From positions 255,549,501-255,613,500 of the forward strand of contig NC_091246.1 of the NCBI RefSeq assembly GCF_042477335.2: DNA of 64,000 bases, in the 5' to 3' direction. The notes below the pieces were generated by a model. It worked only from the letters and a program-made list of their open reading frames with translations, was not told the DNA's origin and did no database searches. This DNA comes from Ovis canadensis. Taxonomy: Eukaryota; Chordata; Mammalia; Artiodactyla; Bovidae. This document shows positions 35,191 through 46,632 of the stretch, in pieces. The stretch's first letter is position 1, and the number at the start of each line of letters is the position of its first letter. A program made the position numbers and the translations under genes.

Positions 35191-35900
35191 GAACTGCTAT
35201 AATAATAAAGTAAGTTTTATTGGTCCTCACTGCTCTCAAGTCCACTGGCCATGCCCAGCACAGGCCTTCACCTCTCATGGCCCACGATTCCTTACCCTCT
35301 CCACCATTCCTGGGGATTCTTGGAGGCGGAATCTCACATGCTATCTCAGCTACTTTCACTGTCTATCCACGCCCTGCTCTGACTTGACTGCCTTTCTAGC
35401 CTTGGTGGATTCCCATTTTGGCATGGCCAGCCCCCAGGCTGCGGCAGTCTGGAGTAGTCTTCCTGGGAGCCCCCTCCTGAGGGCTGACCTCTGCCCTGAT
35501 CCCTAGCCCCCTCCACTGTTCTCACTGCTCTTGTCACACTCCAGGTCCCCCCACCAATCCCTCCTGCTGCCTCACCTCTCTGGGCAGTGAGCCCGTCCCA
35601 CTGGAAGGCAGCTCAGAGCTAATGTTTCTGCTCCTCCTGTTTAATTTACCTGCTGCACCATCAGGCTCTGCATTCAGAACTCCAGTTTCTCCTCTAACCA
35701 CACCGGCCGAAGCAGCCTGTGTGCCTCCACTGAGGCTCTTCTTGGCTCTCGTTAGAGCCCTCATGCTCACCTCCGCATCGTAACTATGAAGTGGGGATAG
35801 ATGGTCTCTAGGTTGGACACTCACAGCTGGCCTTCTGCTTACATTTCATGGAGTATGAAGGAGGGAGCTTCAGGCTGGATACTTACAACTGTCAGCATTT
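35191..35900. other. Sequence without recognised gene
   Basis: Average composition. It may belong to the LTR-like region that follows, but nothing specific was recognised. Confidence 0.35.
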
Positions 35901-36049
35901 CCTGAGACAAGAGACAGCTGGGCTCCAGTCAGGAAGTTTACACTCAGCCTTCTGGCTGCCTCTGGGATGGATATAACCACACAAACAGGGCAAACAGCCA
36001 GCGTTTGTCCCTTGTAAAGGCCTTAGGGTAATAGTCATGGCAAGGACAA

Positions 36050-36640
36050 AGAGGGGCAGAACTCTCTCGAGTACAGGGTTAAGGGCGTCTGCTTCTCCCT
36101 CTCTGGGGACGAGGCAGACACTACACATGCGCAGAAAGCCTCCTTGCGGATCAAACCTCAGGCGGTAATGCCAGACCATAATGGGTCTTGCTCCCCCCAG
36201 AAGCCTTCACTTCGAGATGCGTCCTGGCTGAGAGGTGCATGTGCAGCCCAGGGGAGAGCCCACGGTAGAGGAGGTGTGGAGAAAGAAGCCAGATGGTTGC
36301 CCCAAAGGAAGACAATGACCTGGAGGAGCTGGCCTTTCCAGATGACTTAACTGCCTCTTCACTGCGCTCCTCCTCACGAGCGGGGGGCGGCCCACACCCT
36401 TTCTTTCTGGGGGTGCGGCTCTGTCTCGTTTCTGTCTTAACTAGACAAATGGTCTCTCTATGTGCCCTCCCACTTGTTATTGTGCTATGTCTCTAAAAAA
36501 TAAACTTTGAACCTGCATTTACAGCTTCTGCCTCCATGAAAACTGCATTTTCCACTGGGGGCAAATATCCAGGGAGAAGGAGCATCTAGCTTCTAGCCCT
36601 TACTGGTCTGGTGTCTAGGATTCCTGGTCTTTGTTCAGGT
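36050..36640 (+). repeat. LTR-like sequence
   Basis: The U3/R-like order ggggacgaggcagacacta, gtgcggctctgtctcgtttc, then tctctaaaaaataaactttg (AATAAA signal near 36,500) and a downstream ttccactgggggcaaatatc resembles a ruminant endogenous-retrovirus solo LTR. Terminal TG/CA and a target duplication were not established. Confidence 0.4.
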
Positions 36641-37569
36641 TGTCCAGGTTCGATCCCTGGGTGGGGAATCGAGATCTCACTTCACACCACCCCTCGCTGC
36701 TGCTTCACCAGGGTCAGCTCAGTCCACAATGTGCAGACATGCTTTGCCCCACAGGATGACACGCTCCCGGGACTTTCCTTTTCCTGCTGAACTGAAAGCA
36801 TTTTTCTCTTGCTCTCCTTTGCCTTTATTATAGGATCCCTTGGTATCACAGGCAGCTTTAGCCCTGCTTGGCAGTTGGATTGTTAGGGTCTGGCTCCTGT
36901 CAGGTAATAGCTGCCCAGTGTGTATAGAACAGCTGAGTTCCTCAATAGCCTTGTTCCCTGGACTTTCTCAGGAGATCACACTCACAGTCCATGGGGGACA
37001 CTCTCTCAAAGGCTCAACAGCCACACTTATCCTTTTGCTCAGTTCCTGTCCACAAAGTCATCAACCAAACAAGAACAGCAGGAATCTTCACTATGGAAAC
37101 AGGTCTCAGAGGTGGGGTGGAGGCTCCTGGCAACAGCTAAGTCAGAGCTGCCATCTAACCCCACCTGAGAGCCACTGCCCCCCCAGGAGAGGGTCCCCTG
37201 CTACATCTACAGCAACTGATTTTGAGTTATTTTACTTTGCCTTTTATGGAGCACTAAAGACATGTTTACAAACTACATTGCTTGGGCTCTCATTTAGGAT
37301 AACTTCAAAGCAGCAGGAGACCAACATCCTCATTTTATAGTTGGGGGAATAAAGCTGACATCCACATAGGTAAGTCAACTCATGGAATTCATCTAATTTG
37401 TACTTGAGCATAGTCAACAGTTTTGTGTTGGTCACTGAAAAATTCAAAAGTAAATGTACACTGATTTGATTCTGAAGAAATTCACAGTCTAGTCTAGCAG
37501 AGGGAAAACCACTCCCAGTAACAATATGCAAAACTGGCTATGAAACGAAGCGCAGAGATTGCTTAATAT
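36641..37569. other. Sequence without recognised gene
   Basis: A tRNA-like SINE scrap (ccaggttcgatccctgggtg) lies near 36,645. Otherwise no gene or repeat was recognised. Confidence 0.35.
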
Positions 37570-37780
37570 TGTCGGGGGTCAGGAAGACGATGAAGATGTC
37601 AGAAGAAGGGGTACTTTAACTGAGACTTGATTGCAGAGAAATGAAGAGGGCGTGACAGGCAGAGGGGATCGCTTGACAAAGCATCCTCATGGAAGGCATT
37701 CTGCACTCTGCTCACGGTGGGCTGAGCAGTGCGGGGCCCTCGGGAGGACAGAGTGGCCACAGCGAGCCTGGGGGACGAGG
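37570..37780 (-). repeat. Possible L2 LINE fragment
   Basis: The phrase order actttaactgagacttgatt, gcagagaaatgaagaggg and gacaggcagaggggatc resembles the antisense of the L2 ORF region. Weak, diverged match. Confidence 0.35.
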
Positions 37781-38199
37781 AGCCCTGGGTGGCCGGCAAG
37801 CACCAGACTCCTCTCTCGGGACTCAGTGTCTCCTGCAGGAAGACAGTACGATCAGCCTCGCAGTTTGGAGCAGCCTCACAGCTGTGTGAGGGGTGGATTG
37901 CTTTAGGATAGGCAGGGGGGAGTCAGAGTGATTAGGAGTGTGTTGAAATATTGTGAAAGATAATGAAATCCTGAGTGAGAGAACTGAGTGATACTTTGAA
38001 GGTAGAATTTATAAGAATGACCTGTAGAATCCGGGTCTCAGACTTCCTCAGAATTTCATCATTTTCCTCTTCATAATGTGTTGTTCACAATTGATCGTGG
38101 TCTGTGTGTAAAATTACTCTTTTAGGCCATATGATAAAAATTTGATATCCTTGATTTTCTCTAGTCTTCTCTATAGCCCCATGTATTATGTTACATCAC

Positions 38200-38312
38200 G
38201 ATTATTTTACAAAGGAGGAAATTGAGACTTTGAGAGGTTAAGTTAATGTGTCCTATGCCACAGAGGAAGGGACGATCAGAGCTAAGGTCAACCAGGTAGC
38301 TTACCATATAGT
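38200..38312 (-). repeat. MIR SINE
   Basis: The antisense core attttacaaaggaggaaatt, gagactttgagaggttaagt and the following aggtcaaccaggtag match the conserved MIR core order. Confidence 0.7.
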
Positions 38313-39033
38313 ACAATAACGTAAGTAGCTACTATTATTATATAACAGTGTACAAGAAGTAAAAAATACCTTAGGAAATAAAATATTCCTATTTATCTTA
38401 TTGCTCTGCCTTGGTAAACACTGCCACATCAGCAAAAACTACAGCTGTATTTATCAAAAATGTCCAATGTGGACAATGAATATTATTCTCTCCTGTATCC
38501 ACTGGGTAAGTCCCCACTGGTGGTCGTGAACTCACCAGCGCTGTCTGTGGTCTCTTGTGGTCCTGTTGAGCAGATCACTTGCCCCAGGAGCATATAAACC
38601 AAGAAATGGAACTGAGCCCGCTGACACTCACGGCCTTACTTTGAGATTTTTGTTCGTCCCCTGATCCTTTCTCTACTCCCATGCTGTCTTATCGAACACA
38701 CTGCCTTTTATTCCAGTGGTGCATGTTGGTGCAGAATTCAGTACTGTTTTTATCATTAATTCTCAGCTGAACCTGCCCTAGAAACTCCTTGTCTTCCCGC
38801 TTGTGCTGTTGACTAACAAGATGCACAAGTTGAGAGTTGCTATTTGGGGCAGAATGAGCGCTGCAGCTGAGGAGGCAGCACCTCAGACAGCCCTGGGAGG
38901 CGCTCCAGAGCGGCAGTGGGGACGGTCAGCCTGTAAGGTTTCGGTGAAGGGGGATCAATGCCATGAAGCACTCATTTTACAAAAGGTTTTTTTTTTTTTT
39001 TTGCTAGTCATGAGGATCTGATGTCACCATGAA

Positions 39034-39244
39034 GGGACTTCCCTGGTGGCTCAGATGGTAAAGCATCTGCATGCAATGCGGGAGACCCAGGTTCAATTCC
39101 TGCACCAGGAAGATCTCCTGGAGAAGGAAATGGCAACCCACTGCAGTACTCTTGCCTGGAAAATCACATGGACGGAGGAGCCTGGTGGGCTACAGTCCAT
39201 GGGGTTGCAAAGAGTCAGACACGACTAAGCGACTTCACTTCACT
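39034..39244 (+). repeat. Bov-tA SINE, well preserved
   Basis: The head gggacttccctggtggctca, the B-box region ggttcaattcctgcaccagg and a complete body ending in gcgacttcacttcactt. Preceded by a T run at about 38,987-39,002. Confidence 0.93.
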
Positions 39245-39609
39245 TCTAGATATGACGAGGTGCAAGGACTGAGATAACAAAATCTGTTCCTAAGAACAGC
39301 CACACTATCTATGTAGACCTGTCCCACCAGATTCCCTGGAGCACAGAGGGCCTCACTCCACCCTGAGCTCGCTCAGGGGGTGCTGAAGGTGAACAGCTCT
39401 AGCAGCATGGGGTTCGGTCTCCATAGAGGCAGACGCCAAATGCCCTTGCTGTTCACTCATTGGCATTGCTCTTGGTACGTGCCAATTTGTAGTTGACAAA
39501 ACCAACTCATGTTAATTTACCTTCAGAGCAGATTTGGTTATGAATAGGTCAAAACATGGTTGTTTATTCTGTAGCTGAAAAATTCATGTATATGAAGCTA
39601 TTACTTTAG

Positions 39610-40112
39610 TAAGTAGAGACATTACTTTGCTGAAAAAGGTCCTTCTAGTCATAGCTGTGGTTTTTCCAGTAGCTGTGTATGGATGTGAGAGTTCGACCAT
39701 AAAGAAGACTGAGCGCTGAAGAACTGATGCTTTTGAACTGTGGTGTTGGAGAAGACTCTTGAGAGTCCCTTTAACTTCAAGGAATAACTTCAAGGAAATC
39801 AAGCCAGTCAATCCTAAAGGAAATGAATCCTGAATATTCTTTGGAAGGACTGATACTGAAACTGAACTCCAGTCCTTTGGCCACCTGACATAAAAAAACC
39901 TGACTCATTCAAAAAGACCCTGGTGCTGGGAAAGATTGAAGGTGGGAGGAGAAGGGGACAACAGAGGATGAGATGATTGGATGGCATCCCCGACTCAATG
40001 GACATGGGTTTGAGCAAGCTCTGGGAGTTGGTGATGGACAGGGAGGCCCGGCATGCTGCAGTCCATGGGGTCACAAAGAGTCGGACGTGACTGAGCTGCT
40101 GAACTGAAATGG
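39610..40112 (+). repeat. BovB LINE 3' fragment
   Basis: Plus-strand tail starting at the RT block gtagagacattactttgctg, with the CESW region near 39,690 and ending ctgagctgctgaactgaaat. Several indels, for example an extra copy of aacttcaaggaa near 39,785, break the frame. Confidence 0.88.
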
Positions 40113-40125
40113 ACCAATGGAACTA

Positions 40126-41142
40126 TTGGGTTGGCCAGAAAGTTCTTTTGGTTGTTAAGTAAAAATGAAAGACACAATTTTCTTTCTCACCAAGAGCTTT
40201 ACTGAACAGCATATTCACTTTGTTTCACTACCTTCTGCCATTTTTTGGGCAACTTCATAATTTCATCTTCCCAAAGCTTTTTATCTTTCTGAACAAAGAA
40301 ATCTTCCCAGTGGTTTTGTTACAGTCTTCTAAGGTATTAAGTTTTTTCCATTTAAAGAATTTCTAAAAGAAATAAATGGAAATCTTAAGATACAATGCTT
40401 AGTGAATATTATATTTTAAGATGAATAAGATACATGTGAATGGATCAGAACTCCCAAGCCAAGCTGGAACAATTTTTGTCTGTTCGTCAAAGAAACATTT
40501 GGTCTTGCGTTATCCTGATGGAAGATTAAGCATTATCTGCTGACTCCTTCTGGAAACTTTTCACTGAATACTGCTTTTAGTTGGCTCAATTGGAAGCAGC
40601 ACTTGGAATTAATCATTTGGTTTTTCTGGAAGGAGCTCCTAACAGAAGACTGTTTTCCAATGCCACCATATACACATACACCCTCTTTGGTTGAAGACGG
40701 GCCTTTGGTGCAGTTGGTGGCGGTTCATTTAACTTTGCCCATGATCTCTTCAGTTCCACATTATTGTACAGTATCCAGTTTTCATTGCCCTTCACAATTT
40801 GTTTAAAAGTGCAATGTTTCCATTATATTTAAGTAGAGAATTGTGTGTGGAAATACAGTCAAGATTTTTTCACTTCACTTATGCAGAGCTTTAACATCAA
40901 AGCAATGAACATATCCAAGTTGGTACAAATGATTTTCAACTCGATTTTGAGTATGTTGCTTATCTCCCACAGGGTATAACATTGCTTGTTTTCCATGAAT
41001 GTCTCAGTTTAATTGCTATCACCTTCAACTGGTCTATCTGACCATGGAGCATCATCCATTGAGAAATCTCTTGGCATAAAACTGTGCAAACCACTTTGGA
41101 AACCTTTGATGAATCACAACACCTCTGTACAATGCACAGTAT
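40126..41142 (-). mobile_element. Mariner (Tc1/mariner) transposon relic
   Basis: The left end carries the terminal inverted repeat ttgggttggccagaaagttc, preceded by the TA target dinucleotide at 40,124-40,125. Minus-strand relics of a mariner transposase are visible: the C-terminal KKWQKVVKQSEYAVQ near 40,205-40,250, the LFVQKDKKLW region near 40,285, a decayed IFHQDNARP-like catalytic region near 40,510, PKARLQPKRVYVYMVALENS near 40,650-40,710, and ENWILYNN near 40,770. Many stops and frameshifts make it inactive. No right-hand inverted repeat was found near 41,142, so the 5' end is deleted. The order of blocks matches known vertebrate mariners, so the family call is firm and the subfamily is not. 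Confidence 0.85.
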
Positions 41143-41197
41143 TTTTTTTTTTTTGCCTTCCATTTGCAGTTTTATCTTTCTAGAAAAGATGAAGCAT

Positions 41198-41476
41198 GCT
41201 GCTGCTGCTGCTAAATCCCTTCAGTCGTGTCCGACTCTGTGCGACCCCACAGACGGCAGCCCACCAGGCTCCCCCATCCCTGGGGTTCTTCAGGCAAGAA
41301 CACTGGAGTGGGTTGCCATCTCCTCCTTCAATGCATGAAAGTGAAAAGTGAAAGTGAAGTCGCTCAGTCATGTCTGACTCTTAGCGACCCCATGGACTGC
41401 AGCCTACCAGGCTCCTCCATCCATGGGATTTTCCAGGCAAGAGTACTTGAGTGGGGTGCCATCGCCTTCTTCGATG
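41198..41476 (-). repeat. BOV-A2 SINE, left half of inverted pair
   Basis: Antisense dimer with the gctgctgctgctgctaaatc 3' end, linker gaaagtgaaaagtgaaagtg near 41,340, and a second unit ending near ggtgccatcgccttct. Confidence 0.9.
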
Positions 41477-41627
41477 ATAAAGCATAACACCCTATAAATG
41501 TTGCTCACCCCCTTCAATCTTAGAATGGCCTCACAAAAATCCACCAATTTTAAAAGATTTATTTTAAATGCACACTGATGTGACAATTGTCACAATACAA
41601 TCTAATAAAAATTGTTTTGAATGAAGT

Positions 41628-41877
41628 TATGGCAGCCCACTCCAGTACTCTTGCCTGGAAAATCCCATGGACGGAGGAGCCTGGAAGGCTGCAGTCCATG
41701 GGGTCGCTAAGAGTTGGACATGACTGAGCGACTTCACTTTCACTTTTCACTTTCATGCACTGGAGAAGGAATTCAGTGTTCTTGCCTGGAGAATCCCAGG
41801 GACGGGAGCCTGGTGGGCTGCCGTCTGTGGGGTCGCACAGAGTCGGACACAACTGAAGCGACTCAGCAGCAGCAGCA
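41628..41877 (+). repeat. BOV-A2 SINE, right half of inverted pair
   Basis: Sense dimer with tactcttgcctggaaaatcc, linker cttcactttcacttttcact near 41,733, and the gcgactcagcagcagcagca 3' end. It faces the copy at 41,198-41,476 across about 150 bp. Confidence 0.9.
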
Positions 41878-41961
41878 AAGACAACAAAGCACTACTTACA
41901 GGAAAACGGAATGAAAACTTTGGTCAGTTGAACGCATCATTAAAATACTCCCTCACCACTG

Positions 41962-42215
41962 CTCCTGCCAGGAGAGAAGCCTGAAGCGGGGAAGTGAAGG
42001 AAGAGCAATGGAGAGAGCGGTCAGGATTCCTGAGTCTGGTTTCGCTTCAGTCCATTTTTAGGCTCAACAATAAACTCTGCTCTAAGAATCTGTGTGGTAT
42101 CCAGGGATGTGTAAAATAATTTTTCGTATTCTCTTACTTCCAACAAATAATCAGCATTCAAGCAAGGGAAAAGCTGGAGCTCTTCAGCCCATGACCCAGA
42201 CACTTGCAGCTCTTC
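41962..42215 (+). repeat. Unclassified dispersed repeat, copy 2
   Basis: Diverged homologue of 25,905-26,155 (and of 16,772-17,022 inverted). Shared blocks: agaagcctgaagc, the gcttcagtccat run, taggctcaaca versus taggctcagca, and attctcttacttccaac. An AATAAA is present near 42,071. It may be a ruminant LTR not recognised here. Confidence 0.55.
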
Positions 42216-42279
42216 GCAAATCGCTCCGGGGATGCCGGCACTGTGACAGTTCAGAGTCCGTGATGAGTGATCTCACCGT

Positions 42280-42468
42280 GGCTGCCCTCTCAGCTCACTT
42301 GGCGAGGAGTCCGCCTGCAATGCAGCAGACCCCAGCTCACCTCCTGGGTAGGGAAGATCCTCTGGCGAAGGGAAAGGCTGCCCACTCCAGTGTTCTGGCC
42401 TGGAGAATTCCGTGGACTCTATGGTCCATGGGGTTGCAGAGTTGGACACGACTGAGCGACTTTCACTT
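42280..42468 (+). repeat. Bov-tA SINE with internal deletion
   Basis: Head tctcagctcacttggcgagg, B-box-like region near 42,330-42,350, body with an internal deletion around ggactctatggtccatgggg, end gagcgactttcacttcaa. Confidence 0.85.
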
Positions 42469-42799
42469 CAAAGTTTGTCCACATTCAACCCATCGGGGGA
42501 CTTTTTGGATCGTGTGATATGTGACACAGCTTCTAGAATCCTAGGTGTATGGAGCTAGACACAAAGAACCTCCTACTTTTCACGGAACTAATGTTGAAGC
42601 CACAAGTCATAGGGTTACAGAGCTCATCTTCAAGCTATGCCCCATTAGGTTAACAGAAATGGGTGACCAACAGACGGCCATGAATTTGCCTTACAGAGCA
42701 GCAGATAAGGAAAAAAATGTTGAACACCTCTCTGCTTGTTGAGAAGCTGTTTCAATGGATGAAAGTGGGGTTAGGTATTTTTTCTGTATTTAACTGTGT

Positions 42800-43265
42800 A
42801 CACTCTAAGCTTCACATAGCCTAGAGAATATATCACAAGACTCCTTAACCACCGCTATAGATAAAGCTTCTGTCTATGGGTCACTGTAGTTATAGGAGAG
42901 GCTGATATTTGTTTCCAGGAACTTTGAGTTTGATCCTGCTCAAGTCCAACAAAGACTGGTTGGGACCCATCACCCCTAACACTGGATTTGATGACTTACC
43001 TTTTGATGTCAGAGGGCCTAAAACTCCATCCTCAGATCATGCGAAGTGCCTCCATTTATTGAACATGCATCTCAAGAAGAAGCTTGTGATCCAGATGTGA
43101 CTGGAAAGGACACAGATCACCTCCCTCTACCTGTCAGTCACCTTGCCTTTCGCCTGAGGCCAGGCTGCCTCTTTGGGGCCCTTTACCTTCCAGGAGGCGG
43201 GTCTGAGGTTTGTTCTTCTGTCTCCTCACTGGGCTGTTCCTGGAATAAACTTCTGCTCCGCTGAG
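42800..43265 (+). repeat. LTR-like sequence
   Basis: The region ends in gttcctggaataaacttctg (AATAAA near 43,243), followed by ctccgctgagaagctcggca, the layout of a ruminant ERV LTR R/U5. The left boundary is not defined. Confidence 0.4.
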
Positions 43266-43312
43266 AAGCTCGGCATCCGTGTTTAGCTTGATGTGCATCA
43301 GGGTAGCAAACC

Positions 43313-43640
43313 GTATCTTTTAAAAATTTTCAGCTTTACTGACATATAATTGACTTAAAACTCTAAGACATTTAAAGTGTACATCATGTGGATTTGAAAT
43401 ACATATAAATGTGAAAAGATATGCCCCATCCAGTGAATTAACATATCCATCTCCTCACATTTATCTTTTTGTATATGTGTGAGAACAGTTAGATTTTACC
43501 CTCTTAGCGAATTCCAATTATAGAAAACAGCATTGTTAAACATAGTCACCACATTTTACACTAGACCTCAGAACTTATTCGTCTTACAACTGACTCCTTG
43601 TTCCCTTTGACCACCCTCTCCTTGTTTCCCCCGTCCAGGA
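43313..43640 (-). repeat. Old L1 (L1M-type) 3' UTR
   Basis: Antisense order cagctttactgacatataat, tgtacatcatgtggatttga, ccatctcctcac, agaacttattcgtcttacaa and ccctttgaccaccctctcct matches the 3' UTR of old mammalian L1M elements. Confidence 0.7.
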
Positions 43641-43714
43641 ACTCACCCTCTTTTCCTCTGCCTCTGTGAGTCTGGTTTCTCGTGGATGCAGTATCTGCGG
43701 CAGTTCTGACTCTG

Positions 43715-43955
43715 TGTGCATGCGTGCTCAGTCATGTCTGACTCTGTGACCCCATGGACTGCGGCCCGTCAGGCTCCTCTGTCCATGGGATTCTCCAGGC
43801 AAGAATAGTGGAGTGGGCTGCCATTTCCTCCTCAGGGGACCTTCCCGACCCCGGGGCTGATCAGGGGGCCTTCCCGACCCGGGGCTGAGCCCCACCTCCT
43901 GAGCCTGCTGCATTGGCAGCCAGATTCCTCTCCACTGAGCCGCCCGGGAAACTCT
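43715..43955 (-). repeat. Bov-tA SINE with internal duplication
   Basis: Antisense Bov-tA whose B-box region is duplicated: gggaccttcccgaccccggg and gggccttcccgacccggggc lie about 30 bp apart near 43,835-43,890. The head lies at about 43,930-43,955. Confidence 0.85.
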
Positions 43956-44494
43956 GAGGCTCTGAAGTTTCCCTCGGCACAAAGCTGCTTTCTCAAGGTC
44001 ATACTTCCAGTTGTGTGTCATTGGAAGCATGCATGGTGTGTATGCTCCATGCTATGCAAAATCATTCCCAACAACAATGGATGAGGTTAGCAGGCCGTCT
44101 CCCAGAGGACTTACAGGGTAGCATCCACTTAATCTGAGAATTGATCATGGGATTGATCATTCTCAACTTAGATCAACTATTTTGACACCACACAAAAAGA
44201 GATCTATTTACTGCTAGTAGGTGGATGTTAAACTAAATCCATATACTGATATATAAAACTTGTCCCCAAAGGAAATTAGGTATTGTCAGAAACAGATGGG
44301 ATATACTTTCATAGGACAACATGGGTTTCTTTTGTACCTATATAGCTCTCTTTATGTTGAAAAGCCTTCAACTGTGACCCTAGTCTAATATAAACAGCCC
44401 CAACCATGGCATAAATGTTCCAACTGTGGCTGTGCTGAAAGGAAACTGGCCACACGAATTATTTTTATTTTTTAACTAATAACTTAACTCACCT

Positions 44495-44656
44495 GAATCT
44501 TAGTTGGGGCATGTGGTCTGCTCACTGGTTGCAGCCTACGGGCTTAGCTGTTCCACAGCATGTGGGACCTTAGTTCTCTGACCAGGCATTGAACTCACAT
44601 CTTTTGAACTGGAAGGCAGACTCTTAACCACTGGGCAGCAAGAGAAGTTCCAAGAT
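44495..44656 (-). repeat. CHR-type tRNA-derived SINE
   Basis: On the minus strand, tgctgcccagtggttaagag and a body with cctggtcagagaactaaggt and gctgcaaccagtgagcagac match the cetartiodactyl CHR SINE layout. Confidence 0.65.
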
Positions 44657-45171
44657 TTATTTTTTAAGTATAGGAATACAAAGAATTCTGATACAAGAGC
44701 TATGGCTTCATTTTACAGCTCATGCTTTTAATTATGTGGCTGAGATTCAATGAGAACGCTTGTACAGAATCAGCCTCTATTAATTCAGGCAAGCATGTTT
44801 CATCTTCCATGACTTACTCATTATGAAAAGACCAAAGTGAAAATATACGGTGAAGTACATTTGATGGAACACCTAATAATCAATTCACCACAGGAAAAAA
44901 TGCTTTGAAGCAGGAGGCACGATTTGCACAATCAAAAATAGGAAGCAGTGCTAGCCAAGAATAGCTTTGTTCGAGGCTTTCAAGGATTCACCATCAATAA
45001 GTGGATGAACTTTTCATTTGGGTCCCATCTGTAATTTCTGTAATATCCTTCCAAATTTCTAGCTGTTTTGCAAGATGTGGGGTTAACTCACAGCATCTCA
45101 CTCACTCTGTTGAGTGGTGGAGATCACTAATTTTAGAGTTTATGAATGGAAGCAGGGCTATGACCCTGCTA
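44657..45171. other. Sequence without recognised gene
   Basis: AT-rich, no recognised feature. Confidence 0.4.
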
Positions 45172-45212
45172 TGAGAGAGAGAGAGAGAGAGAGAGTGTGT
45201 GTATGTGTGTGT
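45172..45212. repeat. (GA)n(GT)n microsatellite
   Basis: About 12 GA units pass directly into a short interrupted GT run. Confidence 0.95.
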
Positions 45213-45589
45213 CAATGATATGACTTATAGATCAGTTGGGAGAAGCTTTGAGATCTTTCAGAAGAAAATGATTGGGTAGCAAATGCTGGTTCACTTACTG
45301 GCTCTGCCATTGAGTCACCAAGTAAAATGTTTAAGCTCTGAATGTTAACTTCTGTTGCCTTAAAGGTGCATGTCTATTTACTACCTTCTGTTAATAATAG
45401 AAAAACTGAACCAAATGGGGTACATTTTAAGCCCAATGTCATCAAGCTGAGACTGACCTGTTGTACAGCTTCAGTTCTCCCAGAAATGGAATCTCAAACC
45501 ACTCGATCAGGAATCTCCTGCTCAGCACTAGTTAAGTCGCCTGAGAGGCCCTTCCTCCCCTGTAAAAGAAAGTAACCCTGCAATTAGCA

Positions 45590-45775
45590 GCGAGCCTAGT
45601 GTAACTTCCTGGCTCCTGCTCCCTTCTGCCTATAAATCTACATTCTTCAGCTGTTGGATCTCCTTTCTGTCTGCAAGATGGAATGGTGTCAGACTCATGG
45701 ATCACTGAATAAAGCCAACAAGTTCTTAAATTTTACAAGTTAAATTTCCTTTGTTAACACTTTGAAAAAATTCAA
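45590..45775 (+). repeat. Possible LTR fragment
   Basis: ctgcctataaatctacattc, ctttctgtctgcaagatgga and cactgaataaagccaacaag (AATAAA near 45,708) give a TATA-plus-polyA layout typical of LTRs. Class not determined. Confidence 0.3.
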
Positions 45776-45832
45776 ATAATTTGTCAAGGTATACAGCATC
45801 AAGTTATGTAAGTACCTATGAGAGAAGATCTA

Positions 45833-46632
45833 TTAAATAGCTACATGTTAATCACTTCCTGGGAAATAGATGGAGAAACAGTGGAAACAGTGTCAGACTT
45901 TATTTTTTTGGGTTCCAAAATCACTGCAGATGGTGACTGCAGCCATGAAATTAAAAGACACTTACTCCTTGGAGGGCTTCACTTGTGGCTCAGCTGGGAA
46001 AGAATCTGCCTGCAATGTGGGAGACCCGGGTTTGATCCCTGGGTTGGGAAGATCCCCTGGAGAAGGGAAAGGCTACCCACTCCAGTATTCTGGCCTGGAG
46101 AATTCCTTGGAAGAAAAGTTATGACCAACCTAGATAGCATATTCAAAAGCAGAGACATTACTTTGCTGACTAAGGTCCGTCTAGTCAAGGCTATGGTTTT
46201 TCCAGTGGTCATGTATGGCTGTGAGAGTTGGACTGTGAAGAAGGCTGAGCACCAAAGAATGGATGCTTTTGAACTGTGGTGTTGGAGAAGACTCTTGAGG
46301 GTCCCTTGGACTGCAAGGAGATCCAACCAGTCCATTCTGAAGGAGATGAACCCTGGGATTTCTTTGGAAGGAATGATGCTAAAGCTGAAACTCCAGTACT
46401 TTGGCCACTTCATGCGAAGAGTTGACCTATTGGAAAAGATTCTGATGCTGGGAGGAATTGGGAGCAGGAGGAGAAGGGAACAACAGAGGATGAGATGGCT
46501 GGATGGCATCACTGACTCGATGGATGTGAGTCTGAGTGAATTCTGCGAGTTGGTGATGGACAGGGAGGCCTGGCGTGCTGCGATTCATGGGGTCGCAAAG
46601 AGTCAGACACGACTGAGCGACTGAACTGAAGT
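45833..46632 (+). repeat. BovB LINE with SINE-interrupted open frame
   Basis: The 3' BovB part starts at gaaatagatggagaaacagt-like sequence and ends at gagcgactgaactgaagt. One open frame of 268 codons (45,818-46,624) covers the RT C-terminal tail and reads straight through a nested Bov-tA. Blocks before it: [14 protein letters not shown]; after it: [40 protein letters not shown] and the [19 protein letters not shown] end. The N-terminal endonuclease and most of RT are absent, so the frame encodes no functional enzyme. Confidence 0.92.
45974..46103 (+). repeat. Bov-tA SINE nested in BovB
   Basis: Truncated Bov-tA (gggcttcacttgtggctcag to cctggagaat) inserted in BovB and flanked by the 8-bp duplication tccttgga at 45,966-45,973 and 46,104-46,111. 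Insert plus duplication is 138 bp, a multiple of three. Confidence 0.9.

Noticed and set aside
34739..35506. 255-codon plus-strand frame
   Set aside because: It is the antisense of the BovB RT tail extended into flanking DNA. The sense frame on the other strand is the recognised protein.
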